A stretch of 64,000 bases of DNA, taken from Prostheceraeus crozeri. Its lineage: Eukaryota > Platyhelminthes > Polycladida > Euryleptidae. The notes below the pieces were generated by a model. That model saw only the letters and a list, made by a program, of their open reading frames with translations, was not told the origin of the DNA and made no database searches. Every line of letters begins with the position of its first letter. Positions within the stretch are counted from its first letter, which is position 1. The stretch covers positions 248,001 to 312,000 of the forward strand of contig CAJQUW010003080.1 in NCBI GenBank assembly GCA_907163375.1. The letters are read 5' to 3'. Below are positions 1 to 11,119 of the stretch, in pieces. The position numbers were made by a program, and so were the translations under genes.

Positions 1-2032
1 CAATTGCAATGCATGTGACATCATTGAATACAGCGAAAAGGCAAGTTTAGATCGTCAATGTCATTACGTTACATTGATATTATGACATGGTGAAGAAGCG
101 CGGCAGAAGACGCTTAGATTCCTCGCTTGAGCTCCGCATACTATGTAGAAGTACATGCGTCTTCTGACTTAACAGCTCACATGACTTTCAGGCGATATAT
201 GTCTTTTATGTTCTTATTTGTAAGTGACAAATGTCAACACATTGATACAAAAGAGAGGAGATAACGAAGTACTTGAACGATAGAGAAAGGGTTTTTATCT
301 CTTTTTTTGAGAATTGTGAATTCGCTTGTAATGTGTCCACATGTGATTAAACAATTTATGATGACGATTGTCATAATTCTCTTTCATGTGCCCTTATTCT
401 CTTCACATTCTGAAATTTATTTGTGTAGACTTCATGCTACTTATTACATTAAGGAAACATAATTTAAGTACTGATAAATTTGTAGCAGGAAATAAAATAC
501 CTTTTTCATCATTGAAACAAGACTATTATTAAACTCACTACGATGAGGACTCCCCTGTTAAGAGAGAAACTTTAGTTTCATGACAAAAACTAAAAGAACA
601 TTAATTTCATTTGCTATTAACTGTACCTACATTTTCATCGACTGAAATATAACTTTCTGCTGTATCTGTCGTTTCTCTCTAGCAGTGACATTGTCAAGTT
701 ATCTAGTGCATTTTCACATCACCATGAAAAAGAAACTTTTTTACACTTTTGAGCATGCTATTATAAACTTAGAGATTTTAGAAAGATAGAAAACCATTGA
801 ATCTGCTGAGAAAACATCCGCATCAGAAGGATCCATCTCTTACGGTCATTATCAGATGCACTTTCTTGCAAGCTAACAGTTTCATCAATTTCTGGTCGTA
901 GAACTGACTCTTCGGACATGAAGCAGGTCATGAAATCCTCTTCTGATATTAATGATCATTGAATGAGATCAAACCAGGAAATGAAAATGTTGATATGATA
1001 AACAAAGGTATTAACTTGTGTCAGACTTTTACATCAGAGAAAATCGGAGGTAGATTTGCCGGAAGTCAGAGCTTCTCACTGCTGGTGAACTGAAAGAGAT
1101 AATGGATAAGCAAACAAATTGAACTTAGTCCTTAAGATAGAACGGCAGAGGGAAAATCAGTTTAATTCAACAATATTCTGACTAATTCACTAATTGAATT
1201 TCTGTTGAGCTAATGCTTAGATAATATGCTGTGTAATGGATTATTTCTCTCTATTTTTCGATGCTTGGTTATGCTGATGTAACATGTGTGCTAAGTGCAC
1301 GCACTTCTGATAAGTCTTGAGTACTGTCACTATAAGTCTTCTCATGTACTAAAACACATGAGGAATATTTTGGACAGACCATTACATAGCATCTGATAAG
1401 AAGACCATATGCCAACATAGCTGCCAAAACTGCCAATATCAACGAAAGTGTCTTATCTGTGAAACGGGTTAAGCTAGATGTACCCAATAAGTTCAAAAGT
1501 ATCCGATGATCCTGCGTTTCACTTATAGGTGGCTCTCATAATCCTGCCCAGTTGAAGAAAGACTCAGCTCTCAAAAAGACATTAAATGCATCCCAGCCGA
1601 TATACCTGCATTGACGATATGCTAATCATTAAAGGAGATTGCAGTGCGTCAAATTGCGTTTAGCGTACTTTTTTAAAAATTTGTTCAGACTTGAACTTCT
1701 TAAGTACGACATTCCGCACACTTGCCCTCCAATATCCTTTTAGTGATTTTCTATACTGGCTAAATAATCAAATACCGAAATTTATTTGTATACAAAGTTT
1801 TCATTCAATAACGAGTAATCTGTCGATCATTTTATCGAAATTTGTGTGATATTCGTGGTTACAAGAAAATGTGATAATAAGTAGGCCTATTATCAAGCAT
1901 AGAATATCACAAAATGCTATTCTTTATTTGTTGTTTTTACTGAATTAAATGTCTAGACAGATGACATGCATTTTGATCACCACCTCATAATGATTGTCAT
2001 TTTGACATCAAAAATAGCGTTTGCAACGATGG
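1..2032. other. No gene recognised
   Basis: AT-rich sequence without a convincing exon, RNA gene or transposon protein. It probably lies in an upstream intron of the protein kinase D gene whose last exons follow on the + strand. No further kinase-domain exon could be read here. Confidence 0.5.
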
Positions 2033-2143
2033 ATGGACTCCTAATTAATATATGTTACATAGGAATATAATAATATAATAATAATAATTAATATTTAATA
2101 TAATATAATATAATATAATAATAATCATTATTTAGGAGTCCAT
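2033..2143. repeat. AT-rich hairpin with 12-bp arms
   Basis: The arms ATGGACTCCTAA (2033-2044) and TTAGGAGTCCAT (2132-2143) are exact reverse complements. They enclose about 85 bases made almost only of TA and TAA/ATA steps. It resembles a tiny MITE or a snapback microsatellite and could extrude as a cruciform. No target-site duplication was clear. Confidence 0.6.
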
Positions 2144-3271
2144 GAAGGATGCTATGTACGATGATTTTTATGGTTTAATGAAGTTCTCTCGGCAGCGATC
2201 TCAACTCTCCTATTTTTCCAGGGAACAAGTTTACGTTAGCAGCAGCTAGCTTCACATACAGGGCGACTAAATTTCAATTTGTAGTCACAGGTGCAGTTAA
2301 TTATCAGTCCAGTTAGTTCGCTCCCGATTGGCAAACGCCAAGCAGCTTACTGTTCATGCATCAGCGTATTAAATCATGCTAAATGTTGAATAGTCTGCTT
2401 CTTTCCAATGCGTACTGACAAGTCCTTTAGGGCGAAAAACCTCAGTTGCCAAGATAACTTGTGCCACAATATTTTCAAGCATGTGAAATAGCTTCAGGCT
2501 CTTGACTTTGCTGTCAGTATCAGGATGTTAATCATTATAATCATCGGTAAGAGATGAGCCTACTAATTGCACTACCAATAAGTAGATCTTTTCTCGAAAA
2601 GTAAATTTATCGAAATCTGACACTATTTCACGTTTTACTCTTTGAGGCAACGTATTTCTGCAATTAAGTTTTATGAATATTTTGATGGCATTATTAAAAG
2701 AATTATAGTAATTGGAATTAATTTTCATTTACTTTCAACATTCGCAGGTTTAGTTCTATAAGAGACAATATTAGTTCATGGTTGATTAGAAATATTTCGC
2801 ATCATCTGAATCATTTCACAAAATCTGCACGAGTACCACATTTCTTCTTTACAACCCGGGATGACCTACTTTTGCTGAACATCACAAGACATCGCTTAGA
2901 CCGTGATTCCTACACAATCAACATCAACCTCCTATTCATCAGAAATTCTATTGATATCAATGATTCGATAATTAGTAAATAACAACTTCTAAAGACGACA
3001 AAATTAACTGAAAGAAGAATACGGCATGAAAAGTAAGTATTAGAACAGGCATCGGCATATTATTGACAGCCAAACTAATTATCAACTTTCAAGCAGTTGC
3101 CGGCAAGAGGTAATCCATTGAAATGAGCGTGGTTGTGGAGTGGAAGAAATAAACAAGCTCGATGCATCTGTCATGCGAATGTTTAGAAGAAGCTTTTCAA
3201 CTTCCTTCATTAACAATGGAAATTTTAAAAGTTATTCTCCTCAAATACCTATTAAACGTTTAGAAAATTAT
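2144..3271. other. No gene recognised
   Basis: Only short ORFs of about 66 codons on either strand, with no recognisable domain. Treated as intronic sequence. Confidence 0.45.
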
Positions 3272-3960
3272 GTAAATAGAATAATTAAATATTGAGTTGG
3301 ATCCTCAGTTGAAAAATTGAAACAGACCTGAATAGCTGCCATTTCATCCAATATCAGGAATCATCAGCAGGCCTAGTTCACATCTCTCAACATCGACAAA
3401 ACTCCTTATTTAAGGTTGCAGCCATGTCCGGGTTAATTTGAGATTTGCAAGTTTTACTAATTATTGCAGGCGCACTACCTTTGGCGATTTTCCAGTAGTG
3501 TGTTTAAAGTGATATTTGATGAATGCCCGTCAAAATTTCACTAAGTTTAGAAAATAGCCGTCACTATCATTTATAGTTTTGATGTGTTCTGATTAAATTT
3601 TAAAAAATGTTGAATTTATATAGAATGCTTTTATTGATGATTTAATACATACCGGTGAAGAATGAACGGAAGTCTTAGAAGAAATACGGTAATTTGTGAA
3701 ATGTTTTAACATGATTCCATGAGATCTGCACTTAGCAAGTTAGTGAAATTTCGACGGGCATTCGTTAAATATCACTTTGAACACACTACTGACAAATCGC
3801 CTAAGTTAGTGCGCCTGCAATAATTAGTAAATGCTGTTTTTGTACAAGACAATAAAAATAGAATAATTAAACTTTGAGTTACATCCTCAGTTGAAAAATG
3901 AGAACAGACCTGAATAGCTGATTCCTGATTGGATGAAATAGCAGAAAAATGATTCCATAA
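3272..3960. repeat. Foldback repeat with internal flipped segment
   Basis: Two arms of about 90 bp, 3465-3550 and 3738-3830, are reverse complements (landmarks GCAGGCGCACTA and TAGTGCGCCTGC). Outside them lie direct copies of a block starting AATAGAATAATTAAA (3272 and 3857) followed by TCCTCAGTTGAAAAA. After 'gacctgaatagctg' the right copy carries the TTTCATCC..CAGGAAT stretch in the opposite orientation from the left copy. A third, diverged copy is at 36255-36450, so this is a dispersed family rather than a unique structure. Confidence 0.65.
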
Positions 3961-6177
3961 AATGAAATTGAATAACAGAAAAATGTTTTTCGCTAAATCG
4001 ATGAGACGCCTACCTTTGTCTCATTATTGAAGTTGCAAATGTTATCCTTTCATGTTTGAATAGAATGTAGCTTGAAATAACCTTCTTTGAATGTATCAAT
4101 AGATTAAGTCGAGCTGAAAATTCGTAATGTCAATCAATTTAGATGAAACGTGCTCACGAATGCTTTTCAAAATACGAAACGTACGATATTGTTGTCTTTA
4201 GTGGATCATGTATCAATCGGAAATGTCAATCTTCCTTTGTTTTATACTGTTAAGATTTACCTGTTTGATTTTCAAGATATGCCTGTGAATATTTTCGTAT
4301 TCAAAAATGAGATGATGCTATTTTGATAGTGTTTCATAATGTCAAATGATTCTAGGACGTATTTCTTGTTGTGATAAGAAATGTCTTTTAGGGATCCATT
4401 GTCAATTCCCTATCGACATACACCATATACTACTACATCAAATCTTCAGGCTTTTCCCTTATAGGTACAGTTGTTCAGGTTGAAAAATTGGTAGGGAAAA
4501 GATAAAGACATCGAAATTATATTTATAATGCGAAGTATATGGCGAAGACGACTATGCTCGTATTGGTGGCTAATTTAAATCGACATTTCATATTCTACAA
4601 ATTTCGCGTAATTTTTAAGTCTCCAACTTTATTCTTTAATGATTGTTAAATATTTAAATTTTTGTGGTACCTGAACAACCAGGGTTGGTCAAGCCAGCCC
4701 ATTGTTCAGACTATCTATGGTACTATTTGCTAATAAGCGGTCAACAATGATGAAAAAAGCGGTCATGAAATTATATCATAGATTTATCAATTGAACCTCT
4801 ATGTCTTAATTGACGCAGAATAAAACGAAATAAAATGAAATCATGATACATCACAACCATAGATAACCTGAACAATGTACTATTTAGTCAGACCTCTAAA
4901 TAGGCATATAAATATAACATTGTCAGACAGACGTATGTAGTCTAAAAAGGTTATTTTGTAGGTTTTCATCGGTGAAATTATAAAATGAGCATTATCAATA
5001 TCTATTTTCCGCTGTTTCAGCATGTGTGACTCATGTGTGTGCATCTGTGACTAGTCTCCATTTAGTTATTGAAACTGAATTCAGTGTAGATCTAAGGAGA
5101 GAAACGATAATCGGCGATGCAATGAAAATGTGCTGCGTAGAGAAGTCATCCAATTTGAAAGAGCTCTTTCTTTAAGGCTGTAAACCTTAGAATGCGACTG
5201 ATAGGCTTTTAGGCAGCTGTAGGCGATCTTGCTAGCGAGTGTCCTCGCTAACGGAGGCAGTTATCGCCTGATTAATGTTCAGCAACAGCAATGACATGGT
5301 TTTGGTCCATGTTGTATTCACCGCATACAAATGTATATGTACTCGTACGTCTTTTAAGCACGTTGGTGAAATCACCGACAAAGACAACCACCTTTATTTT
5401 CTTCTTCTTATGCCGATCAAATATCGAAGTCTTGTAGAAGAATGACGGCAAATGAAAAATATTAGAAAAGAATTAAATCACTGGAGGTAAAAAGAAACAA
5501 ACAAACCCCGAAAAACTACAAGCAATAGATCCCATACCCAAATTTTTCGTGTGGCCAATTCTGAGAACGAGACATACAACTTTTAGTGCTTTTTGCTGGC
5601 GAATAAAAAGGGTGTAGAGGAATCACACATTGATATAATCTATGAATACATAGATCTAATTGAAAAGTGAATTAATTAATCAGTGTGATTTTCCGGTTTT
5701 CCCAGATATAAGTTTTCTTTTGTGAATATTCTAGTTCTCCAGCATTTTCCACGCGTTTATAATATGTGCTACTGATTACGAAAATAAGTAACATTACGTG
5801 ATTTTGCAACTCTATTATCTATTGGGTTTTAAAATTATTGAAATCCCTGTCATTCTCGTTGCATGACATTATTTTCAAATTTATGTCCCTTTCTCTTAGA
5901 AGTTGTAGTAAAGGATTTTTAACTGTAGTACTGATGCCTTCAATAAGAAAATTGTATGTGTGAAATTGTATTAAATGAATTGACTATCAAGGGATATAAG
6001 CGTTTCAAAGTTTCCAATCTATTCCGCTGTAGAATGCCAAACTTAAGACAATCCTCAAATATGTGGTAAACAATATTGTTAGCTAGAAATGTTTCATGCA
6101 ATGTCTGTAACTGTCTATGCATTGAAATGTCCTAAAATCTCAAAATTATCAACATTTATTAACTTAATTTTGTTTAG
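3961..6177. other. No gene recognised; intronic
   Basis: Presumed intron just upstream of the kinase exon at 6178. I looked for the preceding protein kinase D exon (the stretch ending in a phase-1 donor) and did not find it; it is probably left of the window. Confidence 0.45.
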
Positions 6178-6266
6178 CTATTCAAATCATTGGAGATATG
6201 CTGCAAGTGAAAATCATTCGGCGATTAACGATCGCTCAGGCGCTTCAGCATCGTTGGCTGTCTGAG
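6178..6266 (+). CDS. PRKD: Protein kinase D, penultimate exon (kinase C-lobe end)
   Basis: The exon encodes the end of a Ser/Thr kinase domain, reading IIGDMLQVKIIRRLTIAQAL then QHRWLSE. Protein kinase D has 'NLLQVK..KRYSVDKSLSHPWLQ' at this place, so the LQVK, the subdomain-XI arginine and the H-x-W-L motif all line up. The acceptor is TTTTGTTTAG/CT. Entry is phase 1 (two bases complete a codon) and exit is phase 0 at GAG/gtcggt, a weak donor. Joined to 13579 it gives HRWLSE-DYKCWCDLRK, which matches the family's HPWLQDYQTWLDLR. PKD is a cytosolic, Golgi and plasma-membrane kinase acting downstream of diacylglycerol and PKC. Which PRKD paralogue this is cannot be told. A CaMK-like kinase is the alternative if the terminal exon were ignored. 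Confidence 0.8.
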
Positions 6267-7956
6267 GTCGGTTACCTGCTTAAAAATTTTGTAGAGATCT
6301 GCGCGCGATTGTGTACATATAATATGCAATTATCTTTTAGTATCTCTGCTTCTACCTTCTATAGATATATGACTCTGCTATGCCACCATCTGGGCTGATG
6401 AGGAAACAATTCATTATTTCTTATCCTTTTCCTGTGTCGTCAGATATTTATTTGAAGTTGCTTTTCGTCGAAATTTTAGCAATCCGCTATTCGTAAAATA
6501 AGAGAGTCTTAATTGAAGATAGTAAATATCATATCAAAGTGTAAAGCACTATGATGGCAGATTGAATGACACATGTAGAATCTTTTTTAAATAAATGTGG
6601 TAATAAATTTCACAAATCTCAATTTTTACTTCATTGCTAACTAAGATCAAAGGAGTGACTTCATGAATTCATCAATTGCTTGATCCTTACAATAGGCCTA
6701 CATATAAAGACCAAATGGGGAAGCAACCGGTCATTGCAGGAGCTGTTAGCATCACACAGGCGCTGTTTACATTCATATGAATGCTTTAGCGAATTTATTC
6801 TATCGTTAGTTAATCATTGTTTTCGTAAAATGCATTTTAAGTGTATGGTAGAGGCTGTATCATATAAATGATGGATTTTTACATATTTATATATTGACAT
6901 ATTTTGCACGCGTAGATGACTTTTCAATTTGTTATGTAAGTCTGAAATTACGTGAACAAAGACTGTATCATCGCAGATCATGATGACGAATCATTGAAGC
7001 ACATTTAAATGAATCAATTCATTTGATTAAATAAGAGAACTAGCGTGTATTAAATGATGTTTTTAACTGTAAGCCTGCACATGTCATTTGAGAAAAGGGA
7101 TTTCAAGGATTAAAAGCAACTCAAGTAGTCACACTTTTTGCTAGGGTTGGTACGTTGAACAAAATTTCCCGAGAATCTCCTCCCTGTCGGAATCCGAGAA
7201 AGTACTATCAAAGTTATCACGGAGCGGCTTCTGCCTCAAAAAGTCGTACACATCTAACTCTGTCATCAGCTTAATGATAAGAATGTCGCAAACAAAACAA
7301 TGCGGTCGAAATAAAAGCTGTTGATATTTTCTATTTTATGATACTGCGCCTAATAAGTTCTTGTACCATATTTTCCCTATAATCGTTTGACTTTCAATAA
7401 TGGGTTTTTGAAGGCCCGCTATTGTTGCTTATCAGATGCCGGTGATATTGGTAGCGCCGATAGAAATTGAGATCATTCATTGGTTAGATACATGCCGAAA
7501 AGGAAGAATCTTCGAGTGACGTCAGCAAGTAGGCCTACTTTGGTGGGTGCATAAGTAGGCCTATCGATAGGCAAGCCTAAATGAAATTACTGATAGGCCT
7601 TATCACATACCGGTAATAGAATGTACATATGGAAATATACAGAGGATGTCCTAGAACTGTAAGCGCAATAGACGAATCTTTAGGCCCATCTGTATTTAGA
7701 TGACTATTCATTACTTCTGGAACGCAATGCGTGTTATTAAGAAAACATGAAAATATTCGTTTTACCTTTTGCTTCGTCAACCTCTTTTGCTCCTGGGGCA
7801 CCTGCCAGTAGGCCTACAAAATATCTTCTTAAATTAATTGATTTTCGCAAATTAGATAAGACAAAAGTTTTCTTAAAACTTAGATTTCTGTAATCGCCGA
7901 ACCTCGAATAATCGACAGGTTAAAACAGAGCCTGAAATAATAATCGCCCCCGTTGA

Positions 7957-8013
7957 GATGTTACATCTGTTGAGATTTGATAAATTTATCAATTGCCAGG
8001 TTACTTGTCTAAA
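7957..8013 (+). repeat. 57-bp direct repeat, copy 1
   Basis: This block, from GATGTTAC to TTGTCTAAA, recurs at 8227-8283 with a single mismatch (A to T at the ninth base). The copies flank a 213-bp insert that contains a tRNA-like promoter. The pair is either an unusually long target-site duplication or one end of a 270-bp tandem duplication. Confidence 0.75.
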
Positions 8014-8226
8014 CATGTAATGAGTAGCGCCTGCGTGAAGCGCCTCAATCTCGGATGCGGTATTAAGTGATTGCAGAAAGCAGTCCGCCCTCCACGTGCC
8101 TGCGTTAAAGCAGTGCCTTCCTGGCTAATTCACGCTCTCAACAGATAGTCCGGTGGCCTTGTGGTTAGAGGGTATGCTTGCACGTTCTCTAGCTCCAACG
8201 TCGCTGGTTCAAACCTACCCACGACT
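8014..8226 (+). mobile_element. tRNA-derived SINE-like insert
   Basis: A Pol III A-box-like run TGGCCTTGTGGTTAGAGGG near 8155-8175 is followed about 40 bases later by a B box, GGTTCAAACCT (8209-8219). The spacing and order are those of a tRNA head. The acceptor arms do not pair well, so it is a tRNA-derived SINE or decayed tRNA rather than a working tRNA gene. It lies precisely between the two 57-bp direct repeats. Confidence 0.6.
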
Positions 8227-8599
8227 GATGTTACTTCTGTTGAGATTTGATAAATTTATCAATTGCCAGGTTACTTGTCTAAATACGCATATGCTGTTGA
8301 AGACCATATGAACACGAATAGCAGATGACCTGAATTTTGTGTGCCTTTCTTGTTGATTGGAAATGTCATCAATCAGTGTTCTGTCTGGAAACTTACTGAA
8401 TCGTGTAGTCTATGTGGTCTGCTGTTACATGTATGTATTATATTTCATGTGATTCCCATATTTATATTACACAATCGGTAATTATCTTATGCCTGCCTGT
8501 TCGTCAATCTCTGCTACATGTTTTATTGTCTATCTCTTTCAGCAATTGCTTTGATAAATTGCTTGTTGCAAGTAAAGCTGCGTAGGCGCTACTCATTGG
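8019..8599. repeat. Inverted-repeat-bounded block
   Basis: AATGAGTAGCGCCTGCG (about 8019-8036) and its reverse complement with one change (8581-8597) bound 580 bp that include the second 57-bp repeat and most of the SINE-like insert. It could be a DNA element that took up the SINE. No clear target duplication is visible. Confidence 0.45.
8227..8283 (+). repeat. 57-bp direct repeat, copy 2
   Basis: Second copy of the 57-bp block at 7957-8013, differing at one base. Its right flank differs from that of copy 1, so the homology stops sharply. Confidence 0.75.
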
Positions 8600-9886
8600 A
8601 CAAATGTTTTACCCACCAGTGGCTACAGGTCAGCTTCATGTGACCAACATGCGCTTGTCGTTTCTCAGCTGCTTTTGGTTCTATGGGTGTCATGGTAGTT
8701 CACAACAGTAGTTCTGACACTCGCCGTTTCTGTTCTGATTGTAACCGCACTGCACCGTATGATTTTCAGAGATTTTCGAACATTTTTGATCATTTTGCTC
8801 AGAGAATTTATCGGTTGATACTTGTTTAATTGAGATTTACGAAACTGTCGTAACTTCTTTGATCGAATACACAACGGCCATCTCTATAGTACTTGAATGG
8901 ACATCAAGGCTTTTGAATTTAGAGACATTTTTCTACACGATGATGACTAATGACACTGATATCAACAAACAATTTATAGTCAAGCTAAAGTAAAAATTCG
9001 GTAGTAGACATTGTTTTTGGAAAGTGTCAATCATTATTTTGAATGTTGAAAAATATGATTTCAAAGAAAGATAGATACTACATGAACTGTAAGCATTTAT
9101 GTAAAATATAGGAATAACAACGCGAATAGGAACTCTATTCCTAGTGGGCATTAATGTCGCTATCAGGGACATTATAGCGGTTATTAAATCATGGAGGTCG
9201 AATTTGGAGAATCAAAAGTCGGTAAGAAATCTGAGATTTGATTCGCATCAATGAAGCCCGACGAGTGACAATAGAAATGCAACAAATGAGAGTCATAAAA
9301 ATCTGTTGTCTCGATTACAATAATGCAAAGAGACATATCAAGAAATTAGGAGAGCTGACATGGGCGCAGGGATGGTAGCAGGGTATATAAAAGCCGGGCC
9401 TCACTGTTGTTCTCACAATTTCATGATCACGTTTTACTTTTTTTCAACCATCGGTGATCGGCTCCATAATCGCCTTACGAAGCCATGTAGGTTATTTGTT
9501 CGCAACAGTCTCCTCCATACCTCCATTAGTAATCGGCTGTAATTGGTCTTGATAATCCTCTCCCGTCTAAGGTGAGTCTTGAACTCATTGTGACAGTCTG
9601 AACTAATTTTCTGACTGACTTTGAGAATTGTCCTTCAATCACCTTTATCGCATGAAGACTCCAAACAAAAAAATTTGGCACAATCTTAGAATTAATTAAA
9701 ATAAATTTGGCAAATATTAATCAAAACCATTGGACTTTCAAGATTAATCGACTTTCGCACGTCTACCAAAGAATTTGGTTTTAGATACTACGTTTGCAGG
9801 TTAAAAATTGTAGAAAATGCATTTCAATTTACAAGTGAAACTGATACTTGGTTTGGAAATCATATGTATTTTACTGTAGTTCTTAC

Positions 9887-10077
9887 CTTCAATCATCGTA
9901 ACGTTATCAACTTTTGCCATGCGCAGATGGCCATCGTCTTCTAAAATGCTATTTATGAATTCAAAAGCCTTGTGTCCAAATGTTATATATACCATGACAG
10001 AGGCAAATCTATGGAGGGATATTTCTTTCAGGCGTTTCGATTTCACACTGTCCGTGGGTTGATCACGACCCATATTG
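9887..10077 (-). other. Possible exon, unknown product
   Basis: On the - strand a 191-base open stretch runs from an AG (ATTTTAG/CAAT) to a strong donor-like site, GAAG/gtaagaac. It reads SNMGRDQPTDSVKSKRLKEI, continues without a stop through FGHKAFEFINSILEDDGHLR and ends VDNVTMIE. The composition looks protein-like but I do not recognise a family. The upstream acceptor has a poor pyrimidine tract. It lies antisense within the PKD intron. It may be a real exon of an unseen gene or chance. Confidence 0.22.
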
Positions 10078-10441
10078 CTAAAATGTGCTCAATCATGATT
10101 TTTCCAATAACATCCTCTTCCAGATGACCTCGGAGAATCAATGCCGCTGGCTTTCACGAGGTCCAACAGATGTTTTAATGTGTATCGCCCCTGGCACTAT
10201 CACAAAGCAGGCTTGTTAGCAGGGAGTCGAACTCAGTTATCGAAATGCTTAGCGAAGCACTGCTAGAATCATGACTACAGAAATTGACAACAGTAAAACC
10301 TCTAGAATGGACGTAATGGAAGTAAAGCTTCATGCAATAGACGATAGTGGCACCGAAACCGCACGCATTTTCACGTAGATACGCCTGTCAGCGTCTGTAT
10401 GATTGGGTTAGAATCAGTCACATGTGTAAATATTATCTTTT

Positions 10442-10652
10442 AATCGGTCATTCATGCCCCAACCTGGTTCCCCAGCTGTGACCTTCTGTCAATTTCCACC
10501 CTAGTCAACTTCAAACAAAAAGTTTTTTCTATGCATGACTACGACAGGTGCAGGCATAGAAATAGATTGTTCATCTGAAGTTGACTAGAATAGAAACTGA
10601 CTCAAGGTCGCGACACATCCGAGGAAACTGAGTTGGAGCATGAATGACCAAT
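10442..10652. mobile_element. Short inverted-repeat element (MITE-like)
   Basis: Arms of about 80 bp: 10442-10520 starts with CGGTCATTCATGC and ends CTAGTCAACTTC; 10565-10652 is its diverged reverse complement, ending GCATGAATGACCAAT. Only about 45 bases separate the arms. The total length of 211 bp fits a non-autonomous foldback or MITE. Target duplication not resolved. Confidence 0.65.
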
Positions 10653-10706
10653 GAACAGCTTGTATTTATGTACGTGATTATGTTCTTCAGGAGTTTGTCC
10701 ATTTTT

Positions 10707-11119
10707 GAGAGCAAAGAAAGAAGCCAACTTTCTTGGTCACTCCTTCAAATTGAAATAAAAAAATAAGTGTACGAAACCTGCACTAAATTTTCGGCCATTC
10801 TGGTCATTTGACCAAAAATAAATTGAAAGCATGATTTAAATTATTATCCGTTGATAATAGAAACTGATGTTGTCTAGCTGTATGGCGCCATAAAGTCTGT
10901 TCACGTTTGATGACATGATAAACAGAGTCCTCTGACTTCGCATAAAAGGGAATGCACGAGCGTTTTGACCTGTTTATGACATCGCACCACATGATGGCCA
11001 ACGGCCGAATATTTCGTGCAGCTTTTGTACACTTACTTTTATTTTTATTTTGACCTTAGATCATTAAATTCGAAGGAGTGACCAAGAAAGTTGTTTTTTT
11101 CTTTACTCTCAACACAATG
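10707..11119. mobile_element. Inverted-repeat element, about 410 bp
   Basis: The left arm (10707-10800) contains AACTTTCTTGGTCACTCCTTC's first 20 bases, AAGTGTAC and TTCGGCC. The right arm (10991-11119) is its reverse complement with small gaps. The arms are about 90-100 bp and the interior carries no recognisable protein. It begins about 55 bp after the preceding inverted-repeat element. Confidence 0.65.
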
